Assembly: GCA_016219645.1 (NCBI GenBank)
Contig: JACRLR010000052.1
Span: forward strand, 97,273 to 161,272
Length of the DNA stretch: 64,000 nucleotides
Direction of reading: 5' to 3'
From: Nitrospirota bacterium
GTDB lineage: Bacteria > Nitrospirota > Nitrospiria > Nitrospirales > Nitrospiraceae
Both the position numbers and the translations under genes were made by a program. The notes beneath the pieces were generated by a model. That model saw only the letters and a list, made by a program, of their open reading frames with translations. It did not search any database and was not told the DNA's origin. Below are positions 1-7,497 of the stretch, piece after piece (position 1 is the stretch's first letter; the number at the start of each line of letters is the position of its first letter).

Positions 1-551
1 ACGGACCAAATACCGAGAAACCAGAGCATCGTAGAAAACCTGATACGTTCCGCAAGGGCCCCTGTGATCAGGGCCGGAGTAATGGCAGCGAACATGAGTT
101 GGAAGACCATAAAGAGTTCGTGTGGAATCGTGGTGCCGTAGGTCGGACTGGGATCGGCGCCGACCCCATTCAACATGAAATGATCAAGGTTTCCGATAAC
201 CCCTCCCACATCCGGGCCGAAGGATAGGCTGTACCCGAACACCACCCAAGCCATACTGCCCAGGCAGAGACAGATAAAGCTATGTAAGAGGGTGCTCAGG
301 ATGTTTTTTTGCCTGGTGAGTCCTCCGTAGAAGAGGGCCAATCCCGGCAGGGTCATCAACATGACCAGCGCCGAAGAGACGAGAATCCATGCCGTGTCCC
401 CCGGATCAGCCTTCAGCGCGGCCGGAGCCTCAGCTGCAGCCTCCTCCGCAGCGACACCTGGCACATTGAGAGCCGTCCATCCTGCCACCATGACAAGGCA
501 GATCAGAAGGACCGGCAGAATCTTCATCGATTTACTCATAGCCGATAGCAT
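1..551 (-). CDS. amt: Ammonium transporter Amt, N-terminal part (cut by window edge)
   Basis: The reverse strand encodes a signal-peptide-like start (MKILPVLLICLVMVAG within the first 25 residues) followed by Amt-family helices: the stretch LPGLALFYGGL is the classic Amt motif, and GALAERIRFS is the conserved motif at the end of the visible part. The family moves ammonium/ammonia across the inner membrane as a trimer. The start at 551 has AAAGGA about 8 bases upstream; an in-frame ATG at 539 is the alternative. About 183 residues are visible; the rest lies outside the window. The motifs fit Amt rather than Rh50. Confidence 0.93.
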   Translation of the reverse strand, partial: MLSAMSKSMKILPVLLICLVMVAGWTALNVPGVAAEEAAAEAPAALKADPGDTAWILVSSALVMLMTLPGLALFYGGLTRQKNILSTLLHSFICLCLGSMAWVVFGYSLSFGPDVGGVIGNLDHFMLNGVGADPSPTYGTTIPHELFMVFQLMFAAITPALITGALAERIRFSTMLWFLGIWS

Positions 552-845
552 AATTGCATCCTTTCATCTCCTGGTCAGGACGAGGTTGTCATTGACCATC
601 GTCACATTGTTCTGAGCGGCTCTCAGAAGCTGTCTCACGCGACCCCCCGAATGCAGGAGGACAGGCCCCTCTCTCGAAGCCCACCCTGCTTCATCTGCTC
701 TCTCTGTCTCTGTCGAGGGATCGGCCTATCCGATTGGACTAATACACCAGCGGTTCTGACGACTGTTCTTTGCACGAGATCACCCTCAATCCCGCACAGG
801 CTGTCCTGCGCCTATCCGGACAAGAGGTCGGTACCCTTATCGTGA

Positions 846-875
846 GCGCCTCCGTGGCCCATGCCACGGAGGCGC
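846..875. terminator. Perfect 13-bp hairpin downstream of the porin gene
   Basis: A perfect inverted repeat (left arm 846-858, loop CCAT, right arm 863-875) lies in the stretch 552-937 that has no gene. It follows the stop codon of the minus-strand porin and precedes no plus-strand gene closely. No T-run follows on either strand, so it is either a factor-assisted terminator or an mRNA-end stabiliser. I see nothing else convincing in 552-937 apart from a weak operator-like dyad at 578-591. Confidence 0.55.
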
Positions 876-937
876 CTCAACCGAGATCAGCACAGATGCT
901 CTACTTCAACGTTCAACTGACTTCCGTATCCCTCCGC

Positions 938-2284
938 TTACCACATGTACGCGACTGAGAATGCCAGGGTGTTTTGATAGTTCACTGCTCTGGTGCCATA
1001 CAGGTAGACATTCTGGTCGGCATGGTCATATCTGTACTCGACCCTTGTCTGCAATGCTGGAGCCGGCTTCCACTGAAGTGTGAAGGTCGTCTCCCAGCCG
1101 GTAAAACCACCCCCCGTGTAAGGGCCGCCACCAACGGTGGTCGGGAAAGCAATTGTCCCCGCTTGGCCAGTACCAGAATTAGAACAGGTATTGGTACCGC
1201 CATTAAAATTCACGCCTCCTGCGCAGGCACGGACCCCGTTTGCATCTTCCCAAATTTCTCCCCTGAGCCTGAGACTGAATGCATTGGGCTTCGTCTGATC
1301 ATTGAAGTCATGAATCAAATAGGCAACTAATCCGTTCCAGCGGCCGCTTCCAACAGTACCATTAGCGTTGGCAATCAAATTGGTCTCATTCCCGTAATAG
1401 GGCTCCAAGATGAGGGTGGTACTGGCGATGGGCTTGATCGTGATAATCGAGCCGACCACCACCCGCTTGCCGGTAGAATCGCACCCAGGGGTACCATTTT
1501 GACAGCTGCCAAGGGTGGCAACCCCAAGGCTAGCATTTCCATTTGCCTGTTCTGGTCCGTAGGACCCGAAGAAGGCGATTCCAAACTGCTCCATGGGAGT
1601 CAGATCAACTTTCCACTCGAACGATTTGCCCCTATTGTTATCCTCGATGTTGTCCCATCCATTGATGAGTCCGATTGCCGCAGTCCCCCAACTCGCAAGG
1701 GGATAGGTGAACCGGATACCGGTGGTCGTGAAGGCCTGGCTCAAACCGAACATCATGGTGCGTGAAAAGTTCGGATTTTCCCAGGCGTTGATCACTTCAT
1801 ACCCGATCAACGTGTTGATCTTTCCTGCTTGAATCTTCAGACCGTTGCCGATCGGGGCGATGTACTCTGCATACATTTCTTGGAAGTCCAGCTCGTTATT
1901 GTCCGTACCAGGTTGGAAATTCGTGCGAGCACGCGAGAACCTGGCATCGGTCCCAAAGTTGAGCCTAGCGCGAAAGCCCACCCGATCCATGCCACTGCCT
2001 GAGGCATTGGCCGGCCGTTCAAATACAACCTGCGCCAAGTTCGCCATGAAGGAATTGGCCGCTGTGTCGAAGATACGCAGCTGATTGTTGTTGGTATAGG
2101 GATTATTGAAATTCTGTGTATAGGATGTCAGCACGGTCCCGGAGATCTGAAAGCCTGCCGCCTTCCACAAGGACTCGGCATCCTTTACTACTGTATCCTC
2201 GGCTGATACAGCATTGCTGCCGAGCAGCGAGGCGATCGCACAGACACCTATTCCTAGCCCGATACGTTTACTTGCTGACTTCAT
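938..2284 (-). CDS. Outer-membrane beta-barrel porin
   Basis: A 448-residue protein with a signal peptide (basic MKSASKR start, hydrophobic core, likely cleavage after NAVSA near residue 28). The mature part is rich in alternating polar/aromatic beta strands and Gly/Asn loops and ends in an aromatic residue (AYMW), as outer-membrane barrels do. A good Shine-Dalgarno (AGGAGG) precedes the ATG. It resembles the putative porins annotated in Nitrospira. Substrate is unknown. Its leader shares a paired dyad with the second porin (28752-30131), so the two are probably co-regulated. Confidence 0.8.
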   Translation of the reverse strand: MKSASKRIGLGIGVCAIASLLGSNAVSAEDTVVKDAESLWKAAGFQISGTVLTSYTQNFNNPYTNNNQLRIFDTAANSFMANLAQVVFERPANASGSGMDRVGFRARLNFGTDARFSRARTNFQPGTDNNELDFQEMYAEYIAPIGNGLKIQAGKINTLIGYEVINAWENPNFSRTMMFGLSQAFTTTGIRFTYPLASWGTAAIGLINGWDNIEDNNRGKSFEWKVDLTPMEQFGIAFFGSYGPEQANGNASLGVATLGSCQNGTPGCDSTGKRVVVGSIITIKPIASTTLILEPYYGNETNLIANANGTVGSGRWNGLVAYLIHDFNDQTKPNAFSLRLRGEIWEDANGVRACAGGVNFNGGTNTCSNSGTGQAGTIAFPTTVGGGPYTGGGFTGWETTFTLQWKPAPALQTRVEYRYDHADQNVYLYGTRAVNYQNTLAFSVAYMW

Positions 2285-2339
2285 GCCATCCTCCTCATCC
2301 GATTAGAGGTAATTCGGTTGCCTCCTCGCTCCCTTACAT

Positions 2340-2371
2340 CGACGTCGTTGTCGCCACGCACGCCATTGTGC
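2340..2371. promoter_or_regulatory. Paired operator-like dyads in the first porin leader
   Basis: Two dyads, CGACGTCGTTGTCG (2340-2353) and GCACGCCATTGTGC (2358-2371), have starts exactly 18 bp apart and lie 56-87 bp upstream of the porin start codon at 2284. Both fit NNACGYCRYTGTNN. The same pair with the same spacing occurs before the porin gene near 30131. The binding protein is not known; the NarL-type regulator at 30507-31151 is the obvious candidate. Confidence 0.6.
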
Positions 2372-2585
2372 GCAAACCGTCGGCCCCTCCCCGTCTACTC
2401 GACTCTCCTATCCACATCGATTCCCACCAGCTTTACTTACCGGTTGCATCTCAGCACCCATTTAATTCCTAGATACCGGTTGCTGTCCAGCTTTTCTCAT
2501 TATTCTACGTAGCTGCACCAGTTACGGTGCGTTTTCATGAAGCAGGACAAAATAAAAATGTCCTTTAGCCCAGATTCGGACCAAA

Positions 2586-2599
2586 GGACGTCATTGTCC
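2586..2599. promoter_or_regulatory. Single operator-like dyad GGACGTCATTGTCC
   Basis: This 14-bp dyad has the same core as the paired sites in the porin leaders and the two sites before the sensor kinase at 33382. Nearby half sites GGAC (2545-2548) and GTCC (2560-2563) flank an A-rich stretch. It lies about 300 bp upstream of the porin start and about 240 bp upstream of the lipoprotein start, so which gene it serves is unclear. The rest of 2372-2755 shows no gene. Confidence 0.45.
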
Positions 2600-2755
2600 A
2601 TTCCGTACTATTTCTTAAAGCCGGTGGGAAACGCCGTTGTTTCCCCTATATTTTTACACAGGTCACGGATTCTGACCCCCGAAACTCCGCGCCCTTATAC
2701 ATGGCTCATAGAAATCTGTCAATGGAAATTACGGCGAGGAAATTACGGCGAGGAA

Positions 2756-2783
2756 GGCTGAAGGGGTTCAGGCTGAAGGTGGG
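2756..2783 (+). repeat. Dispersed intergenic repeat, GGCTGAAGG type
   Basis: A unit built on GGCTGAAGGGGTTCAGGC followed by another CTGAAGG. The same unit recurs at 5454-5480, at about 16946-16978, and in reverse complement at about 17040-17070. It always lies at gene boundaries, which argues against the long upstream extension of the following reading frame. Confidence 0.7.
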
Positions 2784-2832
2784 GAGACTGCTTCCTCGCC
2801 TTCCACGTTATTTCTATGCTAGATTCGCCCCT

Positions 2833-3882
2833 ATGGCTCTCTCACCTCAGCAGTCTCATGTCCCTCGCTTCACGCTTCACGTTTCACGCTTCACGTCTTC
2901 TGCCCTTCGCTTCACGCTTCACGCCTCACGCTTCACGAAATCTTTACTGGCCCTGCTCTGTGTGATCAGCACCGCCTGCAGCACGACCGCCCCGACCGGC
3001 AAAATCCTCTTTGACGATCCGCGCGGAACCGTGTCTCTGCAGACAATTTCCGACCGGTCGATTCAGGCCAACCATCCGATCACTCTGGATCAGGCCCTTC
3101 TCGCCCAGCTACTAACAGGCATCGAGCTTCATGATGAAGGTGCTGGAGAACACCATGTCAAGGGCATTCAGAGTTTGATCCTAGGAAAGGACGCTACCTA
3201 TCCCCTCTTTTTAGAAGACCAGGTTCAGTTCCTCGCCCCATTACTCGCGGAGGGTTTACGCAAGGCAACCCCTAATGAGTCTGTCGAATTTCGTGTTGTG
3301 ACGACGCACGAAGGTTCGAATAGATTTCAATCGTCGTCCACGGAAACGACCGCCGGGTCTCTCTACGCCTATGGCCGGCAGCTGTACGTGATCCTCTCTC
3401 AATATCGCTACAACCCGATGCTGGCGAACCTGGCCAAAAACGAGGCCAGCCACCGATCAGAGGATCCACTCGACTATTCAGGCCTCAAGTACCGCACGCT
3501 GCGGTTCACTCCGAAAGCTGCTCTCCGAGCCGATAGCCCGGATCCGCCGACCGTGGAGAAGCCGACAGACAGGTTTCTTGCCGTCGACTATCAGCTGCTG
3601 CAACAGGCCTGGCGAAACCTCGAAGCTAAAAGGCAAGCTGCGCCTCAGGCAGGAGGCGAGGCTCTAGAAGCCGCTCGTGCAGCCGAAGCTCAGGCACGCG
3701 CAGCTGAAGCCCAGGCCCGCACGGCCGAAGCCCAGGCGCGTGATGCAGCTGAAGCCCAGGCGCGGGTAGCCGAAGCCCAAGCTCGTAATCAGGCGGCCTT
3801 GGCTCAGGAGGTGGAGACCCTCAAGAAGCAACTGGAATCCATTCAAAAACAACTCGGGAGCCAGAATCAGCAGCAAAAATGA
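2833..3882 (+). CDS. Putative outer-membrane lipoprotein with C-terminal coiled coil (paralog 1)
   Basis: A lipobox (STAC, about residue 50 from this start) is followed by an approximately 220-residue globular domain, then an Ala/Glu/Gln-rich coiled coil ending in QNQQQK. The same globular domain recurs at 4567-5436 and more distantly at 33672-34565. The open frame extends upstream to 2701, but that part is made of intergenic repeats (GGCTGAAGG units and CTTCACG units), so the true start is uncertain. The ATG at 2833 is the last ATG before the lipobox, although it still includes the CTTCACG repeats. A start at a non-ATG codon just before the hydrophobic SLLALLCVISTAC segment is possible. Function unknown. 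Confidence 0.65.
   Translation: MALSPQQSHVPRFTLHVSRFTSSALRFTLHASRFTKSLLALLCVISTACSTTAPTGKILFDDPRGTVSLQTISDRSIQANHPITLDQALLAQLLTGIELHDEGAGEHHVKGIQSLILGKDATYPLFLEDQVQFLAPLLAEGLRKATPNESVEFRVVTTHEGSNRFQSSSTETTAGSLYAYGRQLYVILSQYRYNPMLANLAKNEASHRSEDPLDYSGLKYRTLRFTPKAALRADSPDPPTVEKPTDRFLAVDYQLLQQAWRNLEAKRQAAPQAGGEALEAARAAEAQARAAEAQARTAEAQARDAAEAQARVAEAQARNQAALAQEVETLKKQLESIQKQLGSQNQQQK
2866..2940 (+). repeat. Tandem 7-mer-like repeat (CTTCACG/TTTCACG)
   Basis: Short direct repeats of CTTCACG, GTTTCACG and variants fill this stretch. They translate as repeating RFTLH/SRFT peptides in front of the lipobox. A shorter copy stands at 4600-4632, at the equivalent place before paralog 2. The position relative to the lipobox suggests that it is intergenic DNA that happens to stay open. 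Confidence 0.75.
3660..3795 (+). repeat. In-frame ~21-bp tandem repeat coding AAEAQAR units
   Basis: Within the lipoprotein gene, about five imperfect units encode the heptad AAEAQAR (variants TAEAQAR, VAEAQAR). Paralog 2 keeps only one degenerate unit at the equivalent place. Tandem codon repeats like these usually vary in copy number; here they would lengthen the coiled-coil spacer. Confidence 0.75.
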
Positions 3883-4010
3883 ATGAAGGTTGATCAGTCT
3901 TCAGCCTATTGACCTTCGGCCTAGCCTCCCCCTCCAGCCTATGCGCTTGGTCTGAAGGGGCCGGTCAAAGCAGAAAGTCCTGTTTCTGCTTGTAGGAGAG
4001 TCGATGCTCG

Positions 4011-4328
4011 ATGGACTACGCTGAAATTCGGCGATGTGCGGCCAATTGCCGATTCACCGACCATGCTCGAAGGGAGATGGAAGAAGAGCCGTTTGGCCGC
4101 ATTCACGTCGAAGAAGTCTTGCAAGCAATCGAAACCGGTGAGATCATCGAGCAGTATCCTGACGATACCCCGTACTCGAGCTGTTTGATCTTGGGACATA
4201 CACGATCCGGAAGACCACTACATCTTGTTTGTGCGCCTGTTTCAGACGAGGAACGATTGATTGTCGTCACCACCTACCAACCGGACCCACACCGATGGGA
4301 GCCTGACTTCCGAAGGAGGATACGCTAA
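4011..4328 (+). CDS. DUF4258 domain protein, probable toxin of a TA-like pair
   Basis: A 105-residue protein of the DUF4258 type: it has the TDHARREMEEE motif near residue 16 and the C-terminal pattern GRPLHLVCAP...VVTTYQPD-P-W. The family belongs to a RelE/BrnT-like group of small proteins and is usually found beside a zinc-finger partner. The stop codon overlaps the next start by one base (TAATG), so the two are translationally coupled. The enzymatic activity of DUF4258 proteins is not established to my knowledge, so the toxin role is inferred from pairing. Confidence 0.75.
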   Translation: MDYAEIRRCAANCRFTDHARREMEEEPFGRIHVEEVLQAIETGEIIEQYPDDTPYSSCLILGHTRSGRPLHLVCAPVSDEERLIVVTTYQPDPHRWEPDFRRRIR

Positions 4329-4558
4329 TGCACTGCGTCATCTGCAAACGAGGCACGGTGAAACCGGGAAAAGTCCAAGCGGAGATTAAAGTAGGCACAG
4401 ACCATCTCTTGGTGCCGGTCGAAGCCGAGGTGTGCAAGGAATGCGGGGAGGCCTATTACTCAACGGAGACCATGCGCTATCTCGATCAGGTGCGAGACAA
4501 CTTCGTTCGAAAAGTCATTACCCCACCCTCAATTGGGCACGTGTACCAGGTTTCCTGA
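4328..4558 (+). CDS. YgiT-type zinc-finger protein (MqsA N-terminal-like)
   Basis: A 76-residue protein with CVIC near the N-terminus and CKEC about 33 residues later, the four-cysteine zinc site of YgiT/MqsA N-terminal domains. The typical MqsA C-terminal helix-turn-helix is missing, so this is the short form that accompanies DUF4258 proteins. It overlaps the upstream gene by one base. As the likely antitoxin-like partner it would bind the DUF4258 protein; DNA binding is doubtful without the HTH. Confidence 0.75.
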   Translation: MHCVICKRGTVKPGKVQAEIKVGTDHLLVPVEAEVCKECGEAYYSTETMRYLDQVRDNFVRKVITPPSIGHVYQVS

Positions 4559-4566
4559 AGATCGAT

Positions 4567-5436
4567 ATGCCTCCTTCACCACAGCATCAGGCTGACCCCC
4601 GCTTCACGCTTCACGGTTCACGTTTCACGCTGAACAATATACTTTTATCCCTGCTCTGTGTCGCCGGCACTGCCTGCAGCACGACCGCCCCGACCGGAAA
4701 AATCCTCTTTGAGGACCCTCGCGGATCCGTGTCGCTGCAGACATTTTCAAACCCCTCAATTCAGGCCAGTCATCCGATCAATCTGGCACCAGCCCTTCTC
4801 GCCCAGCTCTTGACAGGTCTAGAGATGCATGACCATGGCATTGGGCCCCATCGTCGTGTCGTCGAAGGTTTTGCAGGACAGCCGTCCACCTACCCCCTCT
4901 TCTCAGAAGATCAGATCCAGTTCCTCGCTCCACTGCTTGCTGAGGGCTTACGTACTGCAACCGCCAACCAGGCGATCGAGTATCGTGTCGTGACGACGCG
5001 GGAGGGGTCGAATAGATTTCAATCGCCGACCAGGGAAATTACCGCCGGTTCTCTCTACGCCCATGACCGAGAGCTGTATGTGATCCTCTCTCAATATCGC
5101 CACAACCCGATGCGCACGAACCTGGATATTGGCGATATCCCCTACCGATCACAGGAGCCACTTGATTATTCAGGCCTCAGGTACCGTACGCTGCACTTCA
5201 CTCCGAAAGCCGCTCTCCGAGCCGATAGCCCGGATCCGCCGACCATGGACAAGTCGACCGACAGGTTTGTTGCCTTCGATTATCAGCTACTGGACCCAGC
5301 GTCACTAGAAGCCGCTCGTGCGGCCGAAGCCAAGTCTCGCTCCACAGAAGCCTTGGCTCAGGAAGTGGAAACCCTCAAGAAACAACTGGAGTCCATTCAA
5401 AAACAACCCGGCAGCCAGAATCAGCAGCAAAAATGA
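4567..5436 (+). CDS. Putative outer-membrane lipoprotein with coiled-coil tail (paralog 2)
   Basis: A close copy of the gene at 2833-3882: the same GTACSTTAPTGKILF lipobox region, the same AFDYQLL segment and the same EVETLKKQLESIQKQ...NQQQK tail. It lacks the AAEAQAR repeat array, so it is about 60 residues shorter. The frame stays open back to 4432 inside the zinc-finger gene; the ATG at 4567 is the first one clear of that gene. Similarity to paralog 1 continues past the stop (the AATGAATGAAGGTTGAT region), so the duplication covered the 3' flank. Function unknown. Confidence 0.7.
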   Translation: MPPSPQHQADPRFTLHGSRFTLNNILLSLLCVAGTACSTTAPTGKILFEDPRGSVSLQTFSNPSIQASHPINLAPALLAQLLTGLEMHDHGIGPHRRVVEGFAGQPSTYPLFSEDQIQFLAPLLAEGLRTATANQAIEYRVVTTREGSNRFQSPTREITAGSLYAHDRELYVILSQYRHNPMRTNLDIGDIPYRSQEPLDYSGLRYRTLHFTPKAALRADSPDPPTMDKSTDRFVAFDYQLLDPASLEAARAAEAKSRSTEALAQEVETLKKQLESIQKQPGSQNQQQK

Positions 5437-5453
5437 ATGAATGAAGGTTGATA

Positions 5454-5480
5454 GGCTGAAGGGGTTCAGGCTGAAGGGGG
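5454..5480 (+). repeat. Dispersed intergenic repeat, GGCTGAAGG type (second copy)
   Basis: Same unit as at 2756-2783, just after the stop of the second lipoprotein. It is followed at about 5481-5495 by the reverse complement (AACCTTCAGCCTTCC), so the transcript could form a hairpin. Confidence 0.65.
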
Positions 5481-5538
5481 TTAACCTTCAGCCTTCCCCG
5501 CACTGCAGAGAAAAAGACATCTCGCCCCGTAGTTTTCA

Positions 5539-5567
5539 TCCGAGCCTGCAAACATTGCAGGCTCGGA
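5539..5567. promoter_or_regulatory. Perfect dyad with CTGCAA-ACA-TTGCAG core, candidate activator site
   Basis: A perfect 13-bp inverted repeat with a 3-base spacer; the inner part is CTGCAAACATTGCAG (5546-5560). Its centre is about 125 bp upstream of the -24 element at 5677. The same TGCAA-N3-TTGCA dyad stands at matching distance before two further -24/-12 promoters in the window. It could also act as a transcription end for the lipoprotein gene, but no T-run follows. Confidence 0.65.
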
Positions 5568-5676
5568 CTATTGTCACTCTTCTCAATGTTGGGGGGGCCA
5601 CAATAGAAAGTCTCCTCACCTTCTATCTCTTCATAAATTCAATGACATACCGAAAACTGCTGTTGCTGGCACCGTG

Positions 5677-5692
5677 TGGCACCGGCGTTGCT
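5677..5692 (+). promoter_or_regulatory. Sigma-54 (-24/-12) promoter
   Basis: TGGCAC-CGGCG-TTGCT matches the sigma-54 consensus TGGCAC-N5-TTGCW at every fixed position, with GG and GC 12 bp apart. The transcript would start near 5704 and run through the small zinc-ribbon gene, the sensor kinase and the NtrC-family activator. A dyad at 5539-5567 is well placed as the enhancer site, which suggests autoregulation. Confidence 0.8.
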
Positions 5693-5784
5693 TTCATGAG
5701 GAGAGGAAGTGCGGCAATCACGCCTGAGCCAGTACAGAGTGGTCCGCCGTTGAAGATGTCCGAGACACATAGGAGGCGTCACGA

Positions 5785-5973
5785 ATGAAACAATCTCCCG
5801 GTTGGTCGAGCGAAACCCAGGCACGAGCGATGAAATATTGCGACCGGTGCGCCCGCCGGTCTCTGGCACTCTTTTATGACGACCTCACGTTGCAGGAACT
5901 CTGTCAGGAGTGCTGCGAGCGGTTGAAACGCAAGCGCGACATGGCTCCTCGTCGAGCGGACTTGAAGGTGTGA
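5785..5973 (+). CDS. Small zinc-ribbon-like protein
   Basis: A 62-residue protein with YCDRC near residue 20 and CQECC near residue 45, consistent with a four-cysteine zinc site. The start has AGGAGG 8 bases upstream. It is the first gene behind the sigma-54 promoter and lies 129 bp before the sensor kinase gene, so it is probably part of that operon. Not assigned to a family I can name; it could be a small regulatory partner. Confidence 0.65.
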   Translation: MKQSPGWSSETQARAMKYCDRCARRSLALFYDDLTLQELCQECCERLKRKRDMAPRRADLKV

Positions 5974-6102
5974 GAAGGGCAGAGTGCTTGGTATACAGCC
6001 TCCGCTCTGAGTGTTACGATAAAGCTCCCCGCAGCAAAGCTACGGGGTATTCGGCAAAGGAGAATAAAACACTCGCGCCGCATCCGTCTGCGTGATACTG
6101 AG

Positions 6103-7497
6103 ATGTTTAGACCTACTCAAGACACCCTCTTCCGAAGGATTCCCTATCGGCTCATCGCGTCCGTCCTCGTGATTCTGGCTTTGGTCGTATCTGTCATTTT
6201 GCTCTTTAGTCTGGAACGGGACAAACTCCTCCTCCAGGGTTTCGCTCAAGGCGCCACGGTTCCCACGGAGCTGTTTCCGGCACTCTGGCAGTCCCGCAGC
6301 GACCTCATCCTCGTGACACTCCTCGTATTTCTGGTCAGTGCGATCGGCATTACGGCGGTCATCACCTTCCTCCATTACGACAGCACCAAACGGACTCTCG
6401 AAGAAGTGAAAGGGCTGGCAAGGAACATTCTGCAGAGCATTCCGACAGGTGTGCTGACGGTAAATCCCAGCGGAGTGATCACGGCGGCCAATCCGGCGGC
6501 AGAGGCTGTACTCACACGATCGGCGACGGATTTGCTAGGAAATTCTTACGAATCCGTCTTTGCCGAGGGAGAGACCATCCGGGCGGTGCTTGAAGGAGCA
6601 CTCCGACATCAACAGCATGTCAGTCAGAAAGATCTGACCTATGAGAGCCAGGACCGAACCCCGCACACTATTCGGGTGAGCACGGCCGAGCTCACAGGGG
6701 ACGATGCAGAACCAGCCGGCGTCATCCTGCAGGCTCAGGATGTCACCGACTGGCTTGCGCTCGAGCATCGAGTCCGCGTCGCGGATAAACTGGCCGCATT
6801 ACACACGTTGTCGGCGGGAGTGGCCCATGAGTTGCGGAATCCCTTGAGTGCCATGGACTTGAATCTTCACCTCTTGGAAGAGGAACTCAGGGAGCGCGCA
6901 TCCCTGCCGGAGCAGGCAACGCGATATCTCCATGTTTTGAACGCGGAATGCCACCGCCTCTCAGTCATTCTCGACAACTTTATGAAGTTCGCCCGCCCTG
7001 GGTCGCTCGGCCTACACGAGGTGAACGTCTCCGCTCTGATCGACCACATCATGGCACTGATGCAATTCGAGGCAGAGGAGCGGAAGATCCGCCTCGCGCG
7101 GGCAGTAGAGGGCCCCTTGCCGGCTGTTCTGGGTGACGAAACGGCCATCAGTCAGGTCCTGGTGAACGTCGTCGTCAATGCGTTTCATGCCATGCCAAAC
7201 GGCGGCCTCTGCCGCGTCGGGACCGAAGCCCGTCAGGCTAACGACACGCGCTGGCTCGTTGTGTCAGTGAAGGACACGGGAATCGGCATCAAGAAAGAAG
7301 AGCTCGCGCGGGTGTTTGAACCGTTCTATACGACGAAGTCCAGCGGAACCGGCCTGGGCCTCGCCATTGCCTATCGCATCATGGAAGATCATGGTGGAAC
7401 CATTCAGGTATCCAGCACGCCGGGGATCGGCACCACCGTGGTGCTGTCGTTCCCTGTTACAGTCGCAGAATCACAGCCTCTGGTGGTGACATCATGA
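6103..7497 (+). CDS. NtrB-like membrane sensor histidine kinase
   Basis: 464 residues. Two transmembrane helices (about 16-35 and 66-90) enclose a very short periplasmic segment. A PAS domain follows (about 105-220), then the H-box HELRNPLSAM (about 245-254), and a C-terminal HATPase domain with GIGI..., GTGLGLAIAYRI and the N-box NVVVNAFHAM. It overlaps the response regulator by the ATGA of stop/start, so kinase and regulator form a cognate pair. The small periplasmic loop suggests sensing through the membrane or the cytoplasmic PAS domain rather than an external ligand domain. Confidence 0.9.
   Translation: MFRPTQDTLFRRIPYRLIASVLVILALVVSVILLFSLERDKLLLQGFAQGATVPTELFPALWQSRSDLILVTLLVFLVSAIGITAVITFLHYDSTKRTLEEVKGLARNILQSIPTGVLTVNPSGVITAANPAAEAVLTRSATDLLGNSYESVFAEGETIRAVLEGALRHQQHVSQKDLTYESQDRTPHTIRVSTAELTGDDAEPAGVILQAQDVTDWLALEHRVRVADKLAALHTLSAGVAHELRNPLSAMDLNLHLLEEELRERASLPEQATRYLHVLNAECHRLSVILDNFMKFARPGSLGLHEVNVSALIDHIMALMQFEAEERKIRLARAVEGPLPAVLGDETAISQVLVNVVVNAFHAMPNGGLCRVGTEARQANDTRWLVVSVKDTGIGIKKEELARVFEPFYTTKSSGTGLGLAIAYRIMEDHGGTIQVSSTPGIGTTVVLSFPVTVAESQPLVVTS

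Noticed and set aside
2866..2940. CRISPR array
   Set aside because: Repeats are 7-8 bases, directly adjacent and without spacers; no cas genes are present.
5441..5788. Open frame of 115 codons after the second lipoprotein
   Set aside because: Made of a dispersed GGCTGAAGG repeat, the perfect dyad and the sigma-54 promoter; not a plausible protein.
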